The notes below the pieces were generated by a model. It ran no database searches. It saw only the letters and a list, made by a program, of their open reading frames with translations, and had not been told where the DNA came from. A program made the position numbers and the translations under genes. DNA of 64,000 nucleotides from Candidatus Accumulibacter affinis (lineage in GTDB: Bacteria > Pseudomonadota > Gammaproteobacteria > Burkholderiales > Rhodocyclaceae): assembly GCA_016713625.1 (NCBI GenBank), contig JADJOT010000004.1, positions 62,001-126,000 on the forward strand. Reading direction: 5' to 3'. This document shows positions 59,770-64,000 of this stretch, in pieces. Positions within the stretch are counted from its first letter, which is position 1, and each line of letters starts with the position of its first letter.

Positions 59770-62214
59770 TCAGGGGTTAATGGTCAGGGCGTGTGCTGCC
59801 GGCACGATGGCATTGATCGTCGATCCACCCGAACCGATCGGGGCGATGGTGATCAATTCGACTCGCGAGGTGCCGGCCGCCAAGGCACGGAAGGTAAGTG
59901 TGGCCAGGGTATCCGGACTCGTGGCGCCGCCAGCGCCGGATCGCGTCGCGGTCAGCAACACCTGCCCGCCGGGGTCAACCCGATAGCTGAAGGTGGTCGC
60001 CGCGCCACCCTGTCTGAGGAAGGCGCCTTCGCGGACATCGGCCACCTGCAGCAGGCGAGGATCGAAGCCGATGGCCAATGGCACGCTGACCACCGGTCGA
60101 TCGGCCTGCATCACCAGTTGCAGCGCGATCGTGTCGCCAGCCTTGAGTTGTGTCGGACCTTGCCAGAGCAGTTGCACTGCTCCCACCGATTGAACGCCGG
60201 CCTGACCAACTCCGGACAGCGCCGCTTCCGGCTGCGGCACGTAGCCCTCCTGCGATGGCAGCAGAGGATTCGCCTGCGGGTTGACTGCCGTTCCCGGCTG
60301 CAGCGAACCAGGCGTCGAAGAGGAAATCGGACTGTTCTGCATGCCGGGTGCCGCCACCCCGGGGCCGGACGAGATCGCCGGCGTCGACGGCAGGGCTGCC
60401 GGGCGTGCGCCGGGCGCCTGAGCACCGAGCGCCTGGCTACCGGCGTTGCTCTCGGGACGGCCCCGGAAACTGGTTTCCGTACCGCCGTCGAACTCCGCCA
60501 GATAGAGTTCTGCGCGCTGGATATTGCGAAGAATGCGCGGCGTGATCGACAAGACGATCTCGGTTTTGATCCCCTCGCCGGAGTGACTTCCGAACAGCCG
60601 GCCGAGAATCGGGATGTCGCCGAGGTAGGGCAGCTTGCTCGAATTTCGCCGATCCTCGTCGCTGATCAGCCCGGCCAGCAACTGGTTTTCGCCGTCCTTC
60701 AGGCGCAGCACGCTGGACGCCGTGCGCGTACCGATCTGATAAGCGACGGTGCCGGTCTTGGTGGTGACCTTGTCCACGATGTTGCTGACCTCGAGCACCA
60801 CCTTGAGCGCCACTTCGTTGTCAAGATAGATCGTCGGCTCGAAATCGAGCTTCAAACCTACGTCGATGTAGGTGATCGATTCGGAAGAAAAGCCGGTTGC
60901 GGTGATGGTCGAAGTGATGTTCGGTACGCGGTCACCAATCAGGATCTTGGCCTTCTCGCGGTTGCGCGCGCGGATGCGCGGGTTGGCCAGCAGATTCACG
61001 TCGCTGTCGGTCTGATTGGCACGGATGATCACCGGACCGACGGTCACCCCGGTTGTCTCCGAGGTGATGTTGCTCAGCTGCTTCAGGGTCAGACCATCAA
61101 CCGGCAGCGCCCGCAGGGCGATGTTGTCCGGCCAGTTGATCCCCAGCGCCTGCAACCGCGTCCGCTTGACCTCGAGGATTTCCACTTCCAGCATCACCTC
61201 GGGTTCGGGGATATCCTGAAGCGCCACCAGTTTGTCGGCCATCCGGACCGCTTCCAGACTATCGCGAATCATGAGCATGTTCAGCTTCTCGTCGACCACG
61301 ATGTCTCTGGTCTTGAGGATCGTCTTGAGGGTAGTGCCGACGGTCTTGGCATCCGAATTCGCCAGATAGTAGGTCTTGACCACCAGCGCCTGGTATTCCT
61401 TCTGTTTGGCCGGGGTATTCGGATAGATCAGGATCGTGTTTCCGTCGAGGACCCGCTGTTCGAGCTGGTTGGTGAGCAGCAGGACGTTGATCGCGGCCTC
61501 GATGGTGCTGTTGCGCAGAAAGATGGTCGTCTTTTGATCGGCGCGGAGATCCTTGTCGAAGACGAAATTGAGCCCAGAGGTTCTAGAGATCACTTCAAAA
61601 ACCGTCTTCAGCGGCGTGTCCCTGAATTCGATGGTAATCGGCTTCCTGAACGCTGCGGCCAACACCGACTCCTTGCCGGTCTTAACGGTGTTCTCGTCAA
61701 TGACTCTTTGCAGCGCCAGCGCGCGCTCGTGCTTGGCGTTCGCCGCCAGGATGGTGCGCAACCTTCCCTTCGCCCCCTCAGCGTCCTGCTTCGCCCAGGC
61801 AATCTCCGCTTCCTTGTACAGCGTTTCGTGCCGCCTCGCGGTGTCAATCAGCCGCAGGCCGGACAGCGCCCGTTCATTGCCTGGTTGCCGCGCCAGCGCA
61901 CGACGGTACGCGGCTTCAGCCTCGTCGTAGCGCAGTTCAACCAGCGCGCGCTCGGCCCTGGCAAGGTGGACATTGACTTCGCGTTCCTGCGCCCGTGCAT
62001 AGCCGATACGATATTCAGCGGAGGTCGGATCGAGCGCCATCGCTTCCTGAATCTTCGCCAACCCGGCGTCGACCTGGTCTGCGGCCAGCAGAGTCTGCCC
62101 CTCTCGGTAGGCGGTCTGGGCGGCACACCCCGCCAGCAACAGCGCTGCTGCCGCGCTCAGGCAACAGCGCCGCCAGCCTGCAGGCCCGGTCTGACCGGAG
62201 TTGACCTTGTTCAC
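59770..62214 (-). CDS. Secretin lipoprotein with cohesin-like C-terminus
   Basis: 814-residue outer-membrane channel of a type II secretion or type IV pilus (MshL/PilQ-like) machine. Lipobox LLLAGC with Cys30; a TPR-like region ALVELRYDEAEAAYRRALARQPGN (~80-120); STN/N domains (ITIEFRDTPLKTVFEVISRTSGLNFVFDKDL); secretin core with VPNITSTITATGFSSESITYIDVGLKLDFEP and LAGLISDEDRRNSSKLPYLGDIPILGRLFG. After a Pro-rich linker, residues ~660-814 form a cohesin-like beta domain (AGDTIALQLVMQAD ... LATLTFRALAAGTSRVEL). GTG start with GGAGG 9 nt upstream, overlapping the preceding stop (TAGTG). Confidence 0.88.
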   Translation of the reverse strand: MNKVNSGQTGPAGWRRCCLSAAAALLLAGCAAQTAYREGQTLLAADQVDAGLAKIQEAMALDPTSAEYRIGYARAQEREVNVHLARAERALVELRYDEAEAAYRRALARQPGNERALSGLRLIDTARRHETLYKEAEIAWAKQDAEGAKGRLRTILAANAKHERALALQRVIDENTVKTGKESVLAAAFRKPITIEFRDTPLKTVFEVISRTSGLNFVFDKDLRADQKTTIFLRNSTIEAAINVLLLTNQLEQRVLDGNTILIYPNTPAKQKEYQALVVKTYYLANSDAKTVGTTLKTILKTRDIVVDEKLNMLMIRDSLEAVRMADKLVALQDIPEPEVMLEVEILEVKRTRLQALGINWPDNIALRALPVDGLTLKQLSNITSETTGVTVGPVIIRANQTDSDVNLLANPRIRARNREKAKILIGDRVPNITSTITATGFSSESITYIDVGLKLDFEPTIYLDNEVALKVVLEVSNIVDKVTTKTGTVAYQIGTRTASSVLRLKDGENQLLAGLISDEDRRNSSKLPYLGDIPILGRLFGSHSGEGIKTEIVLSITPRILRNIQRAELYLAEFDGGTETSFRGRPESNAGSQALGAQAPGARPAALPSTPAISSGPGVAAPGMQNSPISSSTPGSLQPGTAVNPQANPLLPSQEGYVPQPEAALSGVGQAGVQSVGAVQLLWQGPTQLKAGDTIALQLVMQADRPVVSVPLAIGFDPRLLQVADVREGAFLRQGGAATTFSYRVDPGGQVLLTATRSGAGGATSPDTLATLTFRALAAGTSRVELITIAPIGSGGSTINAIVPAAHALTINP

Positions 62215-62789
62215 TATTGCGATCCTCCGATGGAGATGGTCTGCGACTGTTTCAGTGGCACATACAGCAGCGTCAACGTTGGCGGGTTGATACTCCTGAC
62301 TTGGTAGATGCCGTTCAGCGTCATGCCCTCGCGAACGATGAATACCTCTTCGCCGCGTCCGAGGTAGGCCTCCCATTGCCCACCTTCGAGTTTCTTGCCA
62401 AGGTATACGAAGGGCACTGGCGGAGCCATCGGCGGCGGCGGCTTTGCCGGTGGCGGTGGCTTCGGTGGTGGCGGCGTCCAGCTCAGCGAGGCGAACAGAT
62501 CACGAGCTGCCGGGTCATCGCCAGCCGCCGGAATCAGTTTGTCACGCGGAATCAGGGCCGCCACATCAAGGGTCGACACTGCCTTCCCGGCGGGAAGCCT
62601 CGACACGACAGGCCGGTTTTCGACCGGCGCTCGAGCTGTTGCGCCAGCGCCGGGACTGCCCTTGACTCTTGCCGGTGCCGGTTGGACGACATCCGCAGCA
62701 GACCTGTCGCCCGGCGTCTTGTCACCAAGAAAGGCCAAGTACGCGGCCACCACCAGCAGCGACAACAATAGCAGACGACGGCCGTTCAT
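62214..62789 (-). CDS. PilP/GspC-like periplasmic linker protein
   Basis: 191 residues. One N-terminal helix (LLLLSLLVVAAYLAFLG), an extended Pro-rich segment PPPPKPPPPAKPPPPMAPP, then a small beta domain PFVYLGKKLEGGQWEAYLGRGEEVFIVREGMTLNGIYQVRSINPPTLTLLYVPL, the HR/PilP-type fold that docks to secretin N domains. Annotated in some genomes as a secretion-system-X factor. It sits between PilO-like and secretin genes with overlapping ends, as PilP does. Confidence 0.72.
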   Translation of the reverse strand: MNGRRLLLLSLLVVAAYLAFLGDKTPGDRSAADVVQPAPARVKGSPGAGATARAPVENRPVVSRLPAGKAVSTLDVAALIPRDKLIPAAGDDPAARDLFASLSWTPPPPKPPPPAKPPPPMAPPVPFVYLGKKLEGGQWEAYLGRGEEVFIVREGMTLNGIYQVRSINPPTLTLLYVPLKQSQTISIGGSQ

Positions 62790-63412
62790 GGATCCACTTC
62801 ACCCGCGTCGATCCGGTGGCGGTGCTCGCCCGGCCTCGCCGGGTGGTGCCAGATTGTCAGGCGAACCTTGGCTTCGACCTGGTTGAGGCTAATTTCCTCG
62901 CGTTTGAAAGCCAGTTCATTCACCGCCACATAGGCCTGCGTGCTGAGAATCTCTTCGATCCAGCGCCGGACGTCGCTGTAACGACCGTTCACCGGCACCA
63001 TCATCTGCAAGGTTTCCACCTGCGCATGGGCATCGTGAGCACGCACGTACTCGGCGCGCGTGCTGATCAGGCGATGGCTCGCCGCCGAGTCGAGCACGGC
63101 CTTGATGCTCGGCAGGACCTGCTCACTTGCGGGCAGTGTCGCCCTGAAGGCGCGGTAGTGGAATGCGGACGCGGTGGCGGGAGCAGCCGCTGCGCCAGAT
63201 CCTTCCTGGTTACTCGCCACGCGCACCTGCAACTCGTTCAGGGTCGCGACTTCCGCTGCCAGTTCGGCGTCCAGCCGCGGCATGACGATCACGGCGAAGC
63301 CAAGCAGCATACCAATTACGCCGACGAGTACAAATCCCCACGGGCCTCGGCGGTGTAGCCAGAGGTCAGCGGCCAGCCGCAGGCGATCGGCGGTCCGCTT
63401 GAGCTTATTCAC
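62786..63412 (-). CDS. PilO/GspM-like inner-membrane platform protein
   Basis: 208-residue bitopic protein: GFVLVGVIGMLLGFAVIVM membrane helix, short coiled coil (ELAAEVATLNELQVRVA), then a ferredoxin-like domain (FHYRAFRATLPASEQVLPSIKAVLDSAASHRLISTRAEYV ... LQMMVPVNGRYSDVRRWIEEIL). The pattern is PilO. ATGA overlaps with both neighbours mark a tight operon. Confidence 0.75.
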   Translation of the reverse strand: MNKLKRTADRLRLAADLWLHRRGPWGFVLVGVIGMLLGFAVIVMPRLDAELAAEVATLNELQVRVASNQEGSGAAAAPATASAFHYRAFRATLPASEQVLPSIKAVLDSAASHRLISTRAEYVRAHDAHAQVETLQMMVPVNGRYSDVRRWIEEILSTQAYVAVNELAFKREEISLNQVEAKVRLTIWHHPARPGEHRHRIDAGEVDP

Positions 63413-63999
63413 TCGGACTCCTGGGTCGGGTCGCCCTGTGCCGCGACGACTGCAGCCGAATCGTCGAGCTGCGCCTCGAACATGAAACGAATCGGTCGGT
63501 TGGGATCCTTCTCGTTTACCTCCTGCCTAGTCACCATCGCGCCGGCAAACGGCGCGACCGAGCCGAGCAGCTCGAGGTAATCGAGCATTTGCTGATGATT
63601 CTTTGCCTCGGCAACGCCTTTGACCAAACGCCGCCGATGATCCGGTTCGATCTGCAGCAAGGCGATGTCTGCGCTGACCACGCGCTCGAAACCGTCCAGC
63701 AGCGCCGGCCAAGGCGTATTGAGTTGGCCGATGGCGTTGTTGATGGCGACGATCTGCTGCTCGGAGAGAAGTAGCGGCGCCGGTGGTGGCGGTGTGCGCG
63801 CGACGATCTCCTGGCGGGCCAGGGCGATTGCCTGCGTCGTTTCGTCGAGCTGCTGATCAAGTTGCTGCCACTGCCAGACGAGAACCATGCCAACGAGCGC
63901 TGTCGCCACTCCGATACCGATCAGGATCTGACGCTGGCGCGTGGCTGCCGGCCGGCGCCACACGGGGCACGCGACGAAATCGATGTCCAGCCGCTTCAT
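63409..63999 (-). CDS. PilN/GspL-like inner-membrane platform protein
   Basis: 196 residues. The short N-terminal MKRLDIDFVACP resembles the PilN tip that binds PilM, followed by helix ILIGIGVATALVGMVLVWQW, a coiled coil, and a ferredoxin-like domain ending LGSVAPFAGAMVTRQEVNEKDPNRPIRFMFEAQL. The start is 1 bp from the window edge, and a PilM/GspL-like gene would be expected just beyond it. Assignment rests on domain order and neighbours. Confidence 0.7.
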   Translation of the reverse strand: MKRLDIDFVACPVWRRPAATRQRQILIGIGVATALVGMVLVWQWQQLDQQLDETTQAIALARQEIVARTPPPPAPLLLSEQQIVAINNAIGQLNTPWPALLDGFERVVSADIALLQIEPDHRRRLVKGVAEAKNHQQMLDYLELLGSVAPFAGAMVTRQEVNEKDPNRPIRFMFEAQLDDSAAVVAAQGDPTQESE

Positions 64000-64000
64000 T

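Noticed and set aside
59758..62307. 849-codon open frame antisense to the secretin
   Set aside because: Mirror of an intact secretin with lipobox and clear domains; low-complexity translation.
1..64000. CRISPR array
   Set aside because: No series of regularly spaced identical repeats anywhere; only isolated tandem duplications.

Overview
ORGANISM. The window is high-GC DNA from a betaproteobacterium, most likely a Rhodocyclales / Candidatus Accumulibacter-type genome. This is inferred from the dapC-dapD-pilU-dapE-prmB, smc-zipA-ligA and queF-yecA gene orders, the frequent GTG and TTG starts, and the secretin/pseudopilin cluster. No rRNA is present; the only tRNA is tRNA-Arg(ACG) at 25950-26026 on the minus strand. 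LAYOUT. (1) 1 to about 25.9 kb is an integrated accessory island ending at the 3' side of tRNA-Arg; its other end lies beyond the left edge. It starts with a DUF4338 (DruA-like) gene translationally coupled to an IS66-type transposase. A satellite-like replication module follows: AlpA-like regulator, tiny ORF, primase/SF3 helicase, two small ORFs. Then comes a packed defence and addiction block: HigB with a HigA-metallopeptidase fusion, a type III restriction-modification pair with a small upstream gene, and an MqsR-MqsA pair followed by a SecB-like gene that together look like a toxin-antitoxin-chaperone (TAC) system. (2) About 14.1-21.3 kb is a nested mobile region. A transposon of accessory ORF, DDE transposase and ExeA-like ATPase has its transposase split by a recombinase-in-trio (RIT) element, in which two of the three tyrosine recombinases are fused into one protein. 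Two related KRGRP-motif genes lie on either side. (3) 21.7-25.8 kb is further island backbone (three genes) interrupted by an IS4-family element with an 11-bp target duplication. (4) 26.2-46.1 kb is core chromosome: pepN; the lysine/diaminopimelate genes dapC, dapD, dapE with pilU and prmB; queF-yecA; smc-zipA-ligA; then hpt, an MTA/MTI phosphorylase, a peptide deformylase, a low-molecular-weight phosphatase and a queuosine-precursor transporter. (5) 46.3-54.6 kb is a second, smaller defence locus: a remnant fusing the 5' part of hsdR to the 3' end of hsdS, then a complete Zorya type I operon (zorA, zorB, zorC, zorD) whose last stop codon overlaps the stop codon of the convergent nudix gene. 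(6) 54.6-58.1 kb holds core or metabolic genes (ADP-ribose pyrophosphatase, YihY/BrkB membrane protein, methylmalonyl-CoA decarboxylase, DJ-1/PfpI protein). (7) 58.1-64 kb is a minus-strand operon for a type II secretion / MSHA-like machine: PilN-, PilO- and PilP/GspC-like proteins, a lipoprotein secretin with a cohesin-like C-terminus, and three pseudopilins. It continues past the right edge. HOW THE GENES WORK TOGETHER. The island joins replication/maintenance genes, addiction modules and anti-phage systems, and has been invaded at least twice by mobile elements. The best candidates for unusual biology are the MqsRA-SecB-like tripartite module, the fused bi-catalytic recombinase of the RIT element with its palindromic end, the HigA-zincin fusion, and the Zorya operon built onto a deleted type I R-M locus. 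All functions are read from motifs and gene order; no database search was possible.
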